Origin: Candidatus Aminicenantota bacterium
Lineage (GTDB): Bacteria; Acidobacteriota; Aminicenantia; Aminicenantales; UBA4085
Assembly: GCA_003154255.1 (NCBI GenBank)
Contig: PMCY01000201.1
Location: forward strand, 1 to 8,084
Reading direction: 5' to 3'
Length of the DNA: 8,084 bases
In this document: positions 1 to 5,238 of the stretch, piece after piece
How the letters are laid out: every line of letters starts with the position of its first letter
Position numbering within the stretch: position 1 is the first letter of the stretch
The notes under the pieces: generated by a model
What the model was told of the DNA's origin: nothing
What the model saw: the letters and a program-made list of their open reading frames with translations, nothing else
Database searches by the model: none
Translations under genes and position numbers: made by a program

Positions 1-252
1 GGGACGGGCATCGAGGAGCGTCACCTGGCCCGGATCTTCGATCCCTTTTTCACGACCAAAGGCGTGGGCAAAGGCACCGGCTTGGGACTGTCCATCAGCT
101 ATGCCATCGTCAAAGAGCACGACGGCCGCCTGACCGTGGAGAGCCGGATCGGCCGGGGCACCTGTTTCACCATCGCCATTCCCAAGGACCTCGATCAACG
201 CCAGAGGCCGGCAGGCAAGCCGGCCGATCCTAAACCAAGGCTTGAGCCATGA
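1..252 (+). CDS. Sensor histidine kinase, C-terminal ATP-binding end (partial)
   Basis: This is the last 83 codons of a two-component sensor kinase whose start lies before the window. What remains is the second half of the HATPase_c domain: a G1-box remnant GTGI at the first residues, the F-box IFDPFFTTK at about residues 12-20, and the G2 box GTGLGLS at about 25-31. The final strands follow (LTVES, FTIAIP), then a proline- and charge-rich tail of about 20 residues with no domain. Family knowledge: the domain binds ATP and phosphorylates a histidine in the lost DHp domain, and the phosphate passes to a receiver aspartate. The stop codon overlaps the start of the next gene as ATGA, so the two are translationally coupled and this kinase is the probable partner of the regulator at 249-1634. 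The sensory input cannot be judged because the N-terminal part is missing. Confidence 0.93.
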   Translation, partial: GTGIEERHLARIFDPFFTTKGVGKGTGLGLSISYAIVKEHDGRLTVESRIGRGTCFTIAIPKDLDQRQRPAGKPADPKPRLEP

Positions 253-1634
253 ACCACCGCGGAACGATCCATGTCATCGACGACGAGCCCGTCATTCATG
301 ACGTTTTGGGCCAGCTCCTGACCTCGGAAGGATTCGAGGTCGAGCTATCCTCGAGCGGCGAGGAGGGGCTGGCCAAGCTCGCGGGGCGCTCCTTCGACCT
401 GGTCCTGCTCGATCTGCTGATGCCCGGCCTGAAAGGCCTCGAAGTCCTGCAGGCCCTCCGGCGGATTGACCCCCAGGCCCTGGTCATCATCATCACCGCC
501 TACGCCTCGGTCGAGTCGGCCATCGAAGCCATGAAGAAGGGCGCTTTCGATTACATCCAGAAGCCCTTCAAGCACGGCGAGCTTTTGATGACCATCGAAC
601 GGGCCCTGAACCACAAGAGGCTGCAGGAAGAGAACGTCCGCCTCCGTGGCGAGCTCCAGCGCAAGTTCAGCTTCGGGGCCATCATCGGCCGGAGCAAGGT
701 CATGGAGGCAGTCTTCGAGCTCATCCGAGCCGCCGCCCCGACGCGCTCGACCATTCTCATCCAGGGCGAAAGCGGGACTGGCAAGGAGCTTGCGGCCCGC
801 TCCATCCACCAGAATTCCAACCGTTCGGGACGCCCCTTCGTCACCGTCAACAGCGGCTCGCTGCCGCCCGATCTCCTGGAAAGCCACCTCTTCGGCCACG
901 TCAAAGGGGCCTTCACCGGCGCCGTCAGCGAAAAGCAGGGGCTCTTCGAAGCGGCCGACACGGGGACTATCTTTTTCGACGAGATCTCCTCGATCGGACT
1001 GGAAACCCAGGCCAAGCTTCTGCGGGTCATGCAGGAGAAGGAGTTCATGCATCTGGGCGGGATCAAGACCCTGCGGGTCGATGTCCGCATCATCGCCGCG
1101 ACCAACACCGATCTGGAGGAGTTGATCCGCCAGAAGCTCTTCCGTAAGGACCTCTACTACCGGCTCAACGTCATCAAGATCGAGCTGCCTCCGCTTCGCG
1201 ACCGACGCGACGACATCCCCCTCCTGGTCAAGCATTTCCTCGATTTCTATGCCAAGGAGAACAGCAAGGAAATCGACGGCGTGTCCGAGGACGTCCTGGA
1301 AATCCTGGAGCGCACCGCCTGGCCCGGCAACGTCCGCGAACTGGAGAATCTCATTGAACGGGCCGTCGTTTTCGCCAAGGGCCGGGTGATCACCCGGGAA
1401 AACCTGCCGGCTTTCCTTCTGACTCCCGAAGACCGGGCGGACACCGACGCCGAAGCCCCCCTAAGCGACCTGAACCTGAAGGGGCAGACCCTGGCCTTCC
1501 AGAAACGCTTAATCGATACAACGCTCCGGCGGGCCAAGGGCGTTCAGAAAACCGCCTCCTCGATGCTCGGGGTCAAGCCGACCACCCTGAACGAGATGAT
1601 CAAGCGTTTGGGGATCGATGTTTCGCAGTTTTAG
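249..1634 (+). CDS. NtrC-family sigma-54-dependent response regulator
   Basis: Complete 461-residue activator with the usual three-part layout. The receiver domain (about 5-118) has the acidic pair D11/D12, phospho-acceptor D55, switch T83 and K105. A short charged, coiled-coil-like linker follows (about 120-140). The AAA+ sigma-54 interaction domain (about 143-390) has Walker A GESGTGKE (173-180), the sigma-54-contacting loop GAFTGA (220-225), Walker B IFFDEI (241-246), sensor I AATNTDL (283-289), R299 and R305 in the arginine-finger segment, and sensor II PGNVREL (359-365). A Fis-type helix-turn-helix closes the protein (about 418-456). All key residues are present, so it should be a functional, phosphorylation-controlled enhancer-binding protein that remodels RNA polymerase-sigma-54. 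The start is the ATG in the ATGA overlap with the kinase gene; the Shine-Dalgarno is weak (AAGG), which fits coupling. The target is not shown directly, but the divergent side of the convergent neighbour carries a -24/-12 promoter candidate (4349-4364). Confidence 0.97.
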   Translation: MNHRGTIHVIDDEPVIHDVLGQLLTSEGFEVELSSSGEEGLAKLAGRSFDLVLLDLLMPGLKGLEVLQALRRIDPQALVIIITAYASVESAIEAMKKGAFDYIQKPFKHGELLMTIERALNHKRLQEENVRLRGELQRKFSFGAIIGRSKVMEAVFELIRAAAPTRSTILIQGESGTGKELAARSIHQNSNRSGRPFVTVNSGSLPPDLLESHLFGHVKGAFTGAVSEKQGLFEAADTGTIFFDEISSIGLETQAKLLRVMQEKEFMHLGGIKTLRVDVRIIAATNTDLEELIRQKLFRKDLYYRLNVIKIELPPLRDRRDDIPLLVKHFLDFYAKENSKEIDGVSEDVLEILERTAWPGNVRELENLIERAVVFAKGRVITRENLPAFLLTPEDRADTDAEAPLSDLNLKGQTLAFQKRLIDTTLRRAKGVQKTASSMLGVKPTTLNEMIKRLGIDVSQF

Positions 1635-1664
1635 CCTGCATAATCCATGAATAATGCGGGCTAA
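1631..1664. terminator. Hairpin between convergent genes holding both stop codons (possible terminator)
   Basis: An 11-bp inverted repeat (1631-1641 with 1654-1664) surrounds a 12-nt loop. On the + transcript all pairs form, one of them U-G; on the - transcript that position is a C-A mismatch. The TAG stop of the regulator (1632-1634) and the TAG stop of the peptidase gene (complement of 1661-1663) lie in the two arms. No clear U-run follows on either strand, so it is not a textbook intrinsic terminator, but its position between converging genes makes a role in ending transcription likely. Confidence 0.45.
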
Positions 1665-4327
1665 TTGATTGAGCCCGGGAAACGACCGTCCGGGTCGATC
1701 TTGATGCGGGCTGGCCGGAAGGCGCAGGGCACGTCGAACTCCATGACCGGCCCGTCGACGACATACATCCGCCGCACCGGCGCGCCGTTCTCCTCCCACG
1801 TCAGCCACAGGGGAAAAACAAACGCCGGCCCCTTCTGGGTCACGCGCAGATGGAGGACGAAGGCCTCGCCTTTCTTCTGCACGGACGTGCCGACCAGGGC
1901 CTCCGGCAGGAGATGCGACCCGAACCAGAGGTCGAAGAAAGAGCCCAGGTCGCGGCCGGACACCTTCTCCATGGCCGCCCGGAACTGGGAGGTGCGGGCC
2001 GTCTTGAATTTGAAGGCGGCGAAGAATTCCCGCAAGCCGCGGAAGAACGTCTCCTCCCCGAGAAGATCGTTCAGCAGCGCCATCACCACGGCGGCCTTGT
2101 CGTAGACGAGGGCCTGGTAGGCCTCGAAATCGATATAGCTCAGCCGCGAGCCCAGGTTGATCGGGCCCCACTTGGATTTTTTCTCCGTCCAGCGGACGAA
2201 CTTCCGCAAGGCGGCGTCATAGACTTCCGGCCCCAGCCGGGATTTGAGATAGCGCACGGCGGCGAACTGGGCCAGCCCTTCGCTCAGCCATTGATCGCGG
2301 TAGGTCGTTCCGCCGACGCCCTGGCCCCACCATTGGTGGGCGATTTCGTGGGCCAAGAAGGACTCCCGCCAGCGGCTCAGGTCCACCGGGCTGTCCGGAT
2401 TGGGGACCAGAAGGCCATCAACCGAGCGGGGCAAATCGTTGAGGACCACGAAAGAGGCCGGGCTGTGCCCCCCGGCCGCCGGCCACTGACGCTGGACGAC
2501 GGTCAGCTTCTCGAAGGGAAACGGCCCGAACCATCCCTCGTAGGTCTTGAGCACGGACTTGGCCTCTTCGATCAGGCTCTTGCGGGCGTAGCGGACATCG
2601 GAGGCAAAGCGGGCTTCGACGGGAACGGAGGCGTCCGCGCCATTGGTCATCCGGCTGAACCTGCCGACGATGAAGGACAGGTACTTGACGGGGGCCTTGG
2701 TCTCGAAACCGAAATACGGATTGCCGACCTTATCTAGGGACGTCACCCGCCGGACGCCGTCGACCTTGCCCTCTTCCACGGGCAGGCCGTTGGCCACGCA
2801 CTCATAACCCGGGGGAACGATGACCCGGACCCGGGCGGTGAAGAAATCCTCGTCCGGCGGCGCCGGATACCAGAGCTCGGACTGGCTATAGAGATAAGTC
2901 TCATAGCGCGGCCCGTCGAAGTAAAAGGAAGCGGTCCGCTGAGGTCCCGCGGCGACGTCAGCGGTCTGCAGGGCGGGTTCGAGCACGCCCCGATAGTAGA
3001 CGTCAACGACGGCGGTGCGGCCTTTCTCGATCGGCCGCAGGAAATAGACATAAAGGATGTGGCGATAGCGGTCCTGGGTGTAGAACAGCTCCTGCCCTTC
3101 GGCATCGTAGATGCGGACGATATCCAGCTTGGGGCTGATATTGAGCTTCAGGCTTTCGAGGGAATCCGGGGACGAAACCTCGATCCGGGCCCGGGCAGAA
3201 ATATAGTATTTTTCCGGCTGGAAATCGAGGTCGATCTGGTAATTGAGGACGTTCAACCTCTGGCCCAGGGAGACGACCATCCGGCGGGCGCTGGATTCGT
3301 CGGCCGCGGGCGAATAGAGGTTGACGATCTGGTCCTTGGCCCTGGACACCAGGTGGATCTCCTCCTCGGAGAAGGGAGAATAGATATAGGTCAGGTCGCC
3401 GGCTTTGCGGCTTCGGAATTCAAAGACGGCCTGGTCACCTTGGGGCAGGAAGGACAAGCGGTCGCTGGTCAGGCTGTTTTCTATGGTAAAGGAAGCCGGG
3501 TAGTTCGAGCTGAAGACGGAATAGGCCCGGGCGGCCTGGACCCGGCTCTCATCGGCCGGACCCGGCGGGGTCCCGCCCGTGATGCTGATATTGCTCTTAA
3601 AGAAGGACGGCGAGAAGCGCAGATAAACGGAATCGATCTTGTCGTCGAGGATGGGCGCGCCGTAGCGCAGCTCCAACTGATACTTCTCCTCGGCGCGGCA
3701 AGGCTCGAAGCGGACCCGGCCCTCGCCCAGGACGATAAGGGCCGTCTCGATTTCGGGCAGATTGTCGAAATAGACCCAGGCGTTTTCAAAGACCAGCCGG
3801 ATGTCCTGATGGCGGATCTCGACGCGGGCTCCGCGAAGGACTCGCTCGGAGGGCAGACGGAGTTTGTAGAGTGTGGAGACGCTGCCGGTGACCTCCTTCT
3901 CGGCGATCGTCCATTGGCCGTCCTCTTGGACCGGCAGGATTTTCCAGGTCTCCAGCATGGCCGAGATTTCGTTCTGGTAGAAGACCTGGACGTAGACACG
4001 CTCGCGGCCGTCCCGGTCCTTAACCCGTCCGGCCGGACGAAACAGGACCTTGCCCATTTTCCAGCTCTCGCCGAACGAGGCGACGGACAGCCGTTCCTGC
4101 TGGCGAAGAGGTTCGGCGAACGCGGCAGCGTAGCCGTCGAAGTCCTTGGACTCGAAGGCCTTTTGTAGCCGGGCGAAAACCGCGTCGGAGGGATACGGTC
4201 CGGCCGCCGTCTGGGCCAAAGCCGTGGACAGGAGAAGGATCACGCCTGCGGCGGCGCCCCCGATGCGCCCGATCATGGATCCATTATACCCTGGAACCCG
4301 GGAGCGCTTGCGGCTGTTGTTTCGCAT
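1661..4327 (-). CDS. Exported M1-like (gluzincin) metallopeptidase, non-canonical substrate motif
   Basis: Large protein, 888 residues from the upstream ATG (4327) or 871 from an internal ATG at 4276. The N-terminus is a signal peptide: a basic stretch, a hydrophobic core at about 22-38, and a likely cut after ALA near residue 38. Residues about 45-150 look like a small alpha+beta NTF2-like domain, and about 165-340 is beta-rich and unrecognised. About 355-560 resembles the M1 N-terminal saddle domain, and about 575-810 is the catalytic domain. Zinc ligands H660, H664 and E683 (HEIAH, then 18 residues, then E in LSEG) and catalytic base E661 are intact; Y742 in LVYDKAAV fits the transition-state tyrosine. 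The GxMEN motif that anchors the substrate N-terminus is replaced by GGHSP (619-623), with a longer gap to HExxH than usual. It is therefore probably a zinc peptidase, but aminopeptidase activity is not assured. The start at 4327 has an AGAGG Shine-Dalgarno (4336-4332). It appears monocistronic, with its own promoter region. Confidence 0.88.
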   Translation of the reverse strand: MRNNSRKRSRVPGYNGSMIGRIGGAAAGVILLLSTALAQTAAGPYPSDAVFARLQKAFESKDFDGYAAAFAEPLRQQERLSVASFGESWKMGKVLFRPAGRVKDRDGRERVYVQVFYQNEISAMLETWKILPVQEDGQWTIAEKEVTGSVSTLYKLRLPSERVLRGARVEIRHQDIRLVFENAWVYFDNLPEIETALIVLGEGRVRFEPCRAEEKYQLELRYGAPILDDKIDSVYLRFSPSFFKSNISITGGTPPGPADESRVQAARAYSVFSSNYPASFTIENSLTSDRLSFLPQGDQAVFEFRSRKAGDLTYIYSPFSEEEIHLVSRAKDQIVNLYSPAADESSARRMVVSLGQRLNVLNYQIDLDFQPEKYYISARARIEVSSPDSLESLKLNISPKLDIVRIYDAEGQELFYTQDRYRHILYVYFLRPIEKGRTAVVDVYYRGVLEPALQTADVAAGPQRTASFYFDGPRYETYLYSQSELWYPAPPDEDFFTARVRVIVPPGYECVANGLPVEEGKVDGVRRVTSLDKVGNPYFGFETKAPVKYLSFIVGRFSRMTNGADASVPVEARFASDVRYARKSLIEEAKSVLKTYEGWFGPFPFEKLTVVQRQWPAAGGHSPASFVVLNDLPRSVDGLLVPNPDSPVDLSRWRESFLAHEIAHQWWGQGVGGTTYRDQWLSEGLAQFAAVRYLKSRLGPEVYDAALRKFVRWTEKKSKWGPINLGSRLSYIDFEAYQALVYDKAAVVMALLNDLLGEETFFRGLREFFAAFKFKTARTSQFRAAMEKVSGRDLGSFFDLWFGSHLLPEALVGTSVQKKGEAFVLHLRVTQKGPAFVFPLWLTWEENGAPVRRMYVVDGPVMEFDVPCAFRPARIKIDPDGRFPGSIN
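4283..4288 (-). promoter_or_regulatory. TATAAT hexamer just before the internal ATG of the M1-like gene (weak candidate)
   Basis: The minus strand reads TATAAT from 4288 to 4283, six bases before an in-frame ATG at 4276. If used as a -10 box, transcription would begin at about that ATG, giving a leaderless mRNA for an 871-residue precursor with a shorter signal-peptide n-region. No recognisable -35 box lies 16-19 bp upstream and there is no TG extension. Inside the longer reading frame the hexamer simply encodes part of Gly-Tyr-Asn-Gly, so chance is quite possible. Confidence 0.2.
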
Positions 4328-4348
4328 GTCGCCTCTGCTCTTGTTAAA

Positions 4349-4364
4349 GCCGATTTTGTGCCAA
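4349..4364 (-). promoter_or_regulatory. Sigma-54 (-24/-12) promoter candidate for the M1-like gene
   Basis: The minus strand from 4364 reads TTGGCAC, then AAAATCG, then GCT. Against the known consensus (TTGGCACG, four bases, TTGCW), the -24 element is a seven-of-seven match and the invariant GG and GC doublets are separated by exactly 10 bases (4360-4351), as sigma-54 requires. The -12 element is weaker, with CG in place of TT before GC. Initiation would fall near 4337, about 10 nt before the ATG at 4327, with the AGAGG ribosome site at the very start of the message. A sigma-54 activator gene adjoins this transcription unit at 249-1634. Confidence 0.55.
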
Positions 4365-4437
4365 TCGTCGGACGCCGATCAGACTGGGGTTTCTCCGCGG
4401 TATGGGATCTTAATACGGATGGAGAGGCCGCCCGGGA

Positions 4438-4462
4438 TTTACAGAATGTAAACGATTTTTAC
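4438..4462. promoter_or_regulatory. Phased TTTAC/GTAAA half-sites, possible enhancer-binding site
   Basis: Three half-sites alternate in orientation and begin exactly 10 bp apart: TTTAC at 4438, GTAAA at 4448 and TTTAC at 4458. The first two form the perfect dyad TTTACA-GAA-TGTAAA (4438-4452); the second and third form GTAAA-N5-TTTAC. The dyad centre lies about 108 bp upstream of the predicted sigma-54 start site, within the range usual for NtrC-type upstream activating sequences. It lies 36 bp past the speD stop and has no U-run, so it does not look like a speD terminator. A repressor operator is an alternative. Confidence 0.45.
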
Positions 4463-4475
4463 GTCAGCGGATCGG

Positions 4476-4498
4476 AAAAGACCGGTTTTATTTGCCGG
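4476..4498 (-). terminator. Weak terminator-like element at the end of speD
   Basis: On the minus strand, CCGG (4498-4495) and CCGG (4485-4482) can pair around a 9-nt A-rich loop that contains the end of the speD TAA stop (4490-4488), followed by TCTTTT. The stem is only 4 bp, so it would terminate inefficiently if at all. Confidence 0.22.
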
Positions 4499-4931
4499 AA
4501 TCGCGATTCATATGCTTCTTAAGATCCTCCTCCCAGGTGACGAAGCTGTGGAAGAATTTCATGTCCCCTTCGTTGATCCCGCGGGTGATCTCGGTAATGT
4601 GGGACGACGAAGCGCCGAAAGCTTCGACGGCGTAAACCACGGCTTTTTCCGGGTCGACGCGGGCGCCGCACGTGTAGATATCGAGAGCGGCATATCGTTG
4701 TTCCGGCCAGGTGTGGGTGGAGATATGGGATTCGGAAATGACCACGACGCCGCTGACGCCGGCGGGCGGAAACTTGCTGAAAGAAATGGCCCAGACCTTG
4801 GCCCCGGCGATTTCAGCGGCCTTGACCAGAATATCCTGGACCTTCTCGACGCTGCCGATGACTTTCGGGTTGCAGCCCGAAGCCTCGACGATGTAGTGAT
4901 GGCCGACCGGTTCATAGATTTTCTTGGGCAT
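4488..4931 (-). CDS. speD: S-adenosylmethionine decarboxylase proenzyme
   Basis: 147 residues, the short bacterial/archaeal (Thermotoga-like) class of AdoMet decarboxylase. It makes decarboxylated S-adenosylmethionine, the aminopropyl donor for spermidine synthesis, in the cytoplasm. The signature ISESHISTHTWPE spans 65-77. Self-cleavage should fall between E67 and S68, S68 becoming the pyruvoyl cofactor of the alpha chain. H73 and C88 (in YTCG) match the processing histidine and catalytic cysteine, H68 and C83, of the Thermotoga maritima enzyme by identical spacing from the serine. The C-terminus is somewhat longer than in that protein and is lysine-rich. The ATG at 4931 has a strong GGAGG Shine-Dalgarno six bases upstream. 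No spermidine synthase, arginine decarboxylase or agmatinase gene is adjacent. It is read away from the structured intergenic region and is followed by the separately promoted M1-like gene. Confidence 0.96.
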   Translation of the reverse strand: MPKKIYEPVGHHYIVEASGCNPKVIGSVEKVQDILVKAAEIAGAKVWAISFSKFPPAGVSGVVVISESHISTHTWPEQRYAALDIYTCGARVDPEKAVVYAVEAFGASSSHITEITRGINEGDMKFFHSFVTWEEDLKKHMNRDSGK

Positions 4932-4936
4932 CGCGG

Positions 4937-4971
4937 TCCTCCATGAAAACTGAATTACTAAGCCGAGTATA
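4937..4971 (-). promoter_or_regulatory. speD -10 box and ribosome binding site
   Basis: The minus strand carries TATACT at 4971-4966 (five of six matches to TATAAT), preceded by an AT-rich stretch that includes the palindrome AAAATATTTT (4971-4980). A 17-bp spacer leads to GATGAA, a poor -35 box. Initiation near 4959 would give a leader of about 28 nt holding GGAGGA (4942-4937), six bases from the ATG. The -10 box overlaps one copy of the CGAGTA/TACTCG hexamer that recurs in this region, so a factor binding that hexamer could occlude it. Confidence 0.5.
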
Positions 4972-5008
4972 AAATATTTTACTACAGATTCATCATTCGC
5001 CCGGCTAG

Positions 5009-5058
5009 TACTCGGGGAGCATAAAGAAAATGCAACACATTTAACGCTCCCCGTAGTA
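5009..5058. repeat. Long imperfect inverted repeat with nested inner hairpin
   Basis: Positions 5009-5020 pair with 5046-5058: eight consecutive pairs (CGGGGAGC with GCTCCCCG), then a single bulged T at 5054, then four more (TACT with AGTA). Inside the 25-nt apex, AAATG (5028-5032) and CATTT (5038-5042) form a second 5-bp stem with a 5-nt loop. No U-run follows on either strand. The layered stem-bulge-loop shape could be a structured RNA or a DNA cruciform or protein site. Confidence 0.6.
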
Positions 5059-5067
5059 TGGCAGATT

Positions 5068-5076
5068 CCCCCCCCC
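5068..5076. repeat. Homopolymer of nine C
   Basis: A run of nine C bases lies between the first and second inverted repeats. Such tracts are prone to length change by slipped-strand replication, and also to sequencing error. It is outside any gene, so a length change would alter only spacing between the flanking elements. Confidence 0.9.
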
Positions 5077-5109
5077 TGTCAATCGAATTCCCCGGATCGT
5101 CCCCGAGGC

Positions 5110-5143
5110 GTACTCGTCTGCGACTCTATACGCAGACGAGTAC
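5110..5143. repeat. Perfect 13-bp inverted repeat, 8-nt loop
   Basis: GTACTCGTCTGCG (5110-5122) and CGCAGACGAGTAC (5131-5143) are exact reverse complements around ACTCTATA. Neither side is followed by a U-run, so it is not an ordinary intrinsic terminator. It could be an operator for a dimeric regulator, a recombinase or REP-like element, or a hairpin of an untranslated RNA. Its left arm begins with the same seven bases (GTACTCG) that begin the left arm of the preceding repeat at 5008. Confidence 0.85.
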
Positions 5144-5156
5144 CGCGGAAACTGAT

Positions 5157-5175
5157 CCCTAGGCAAAGCCTGGGG
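5157..5175. repeat. Short hairpin with AAA loop
   Basis: CCCTAGGC (5157-5164) pairs with GCCTGGGG (5168-5175), with one T-G wobble, around the loop AAA. It is enclosed by ACCGCGG (5142-5148) and CCGCGGT (5182-5188), which can also pair, giving a two-layer structure that ends at the predicted -35 box of the next gene. No U-run follows. Confidence 0.5.
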
Positions 5176-5187
5176 CCCCTCCCGCGG

Positions 5188-5216
5188 TTGACATCGGAAC
5201 GGCCTTGGCATATTGA
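5188..5216 (+). promoter_or_regulatory. Sigma-70-type promoter of the GATase1_like gene
   Basis: A perfect -35 hexamer TTGACA (5188-5193) is followed either by TATTGA (5211-5216) after 17 bp or by CATATT (5209-5214) after 15 bp; neither -10 is strong. Initiation in the early 5220s would leave a short leader of about 18 nt containing AAGGAGG (5227-5233), five bases before the ATG at 5239. This makes the in-frame TTG at 5188 part of a promoter and not a start codon. Confidence 0.45.
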
Positions 5217-5238
5217 TTTGCCGGAGAAGGAGGACGCC

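Larger units (their letters stand above)
4932..5238. other. Divergent, palindrome-rich intergenic region
   Basis: There is no gene in these 307 bp between speD (-) and the GATase1_like gene (+). The region holds a promoter at each end, three inverted repeats (5009-5058, 5110-5143, 5157-5175), a nine-C run (5068-5076) and four copies of TACTCG/CGAGTA (starting 4964, 5009, 5111 and 5137). Two CCGCGG palindromes (5143-5148 and 5182-5187) bracket the third hairpin. The hairpins lie upstream of both predicted start sites, so they act at DNA level or belong to an unrecognised transcript. I see no tRNA, small reading frame or known riboswitch core here. Confidence 0.7.

Noticed and set aside
345..1235. 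Long open frame (296 codons) antisense to the NtrC-type regulator
   Set aside because: The sense frame encodes all the family motifs; long antisense frames are expected in GC-rich coding DNA, and the translation is of low complexity with no domain.
1850..4168. Long + strand open frames (1850-2737 and 3059-4168) opposite the M1-like gene
   Set aside because: Both lie wholly inside a gene with a recognisable zinc-peptidase domain, have no plausible ribosome sites and have G/D/L/R-rich shadow translations.
4146..4451. 101-codon + strand frame spanning the start of the M1-like gene and the adjoining gap
   Set aside because: It overlaps the signal-peptide coding region and promoter, has no good ribosome site and no similarity I recognise.
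4447..4462. Resemblance of ATGTAAACG... to a CcpA/LacI-type operator
   Set aside because: It lacks the central symmetric CG and misses a consensus base, and the overlapping TTTACA dyad is the better symmetric match.
5147..5157. GAAAC followed by CTGAT, reminiscent of hammerhead ribozyme core words
   Set aside because: The core needs CTGANGA; here CTGAT is followed by CC, and the three-stem arrangement is absent.
5205..5221. Sigma-54-like sequence TTGGCAT...TTTGC on the + strand before the GATase1_like gene
   Set aside because: The GG and GC doublets are 11 bases apart, and sigma-54 spacing of 10 is strict; a TTGACA box at 5188 gives a simpler explanation.
5188..5238. TTG at 5188 as the start of the GATase1_like protein
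   Set aside because: It coincides with a perfect -35 box, has no Shine-Dalgarno, and the ATG at 5239 has AAGGAGG at ideal spacing and begins the conserved part of the protein.
4932..5238. SAM riboswitch, tRNA or CRISPR-like repeat in the speD upstream region
   Set aside because: No conserved riboswitch core, no TTCGANNC arm with an acceptor stem, and the repeats are inverted and not regularly spaced direct repeats.
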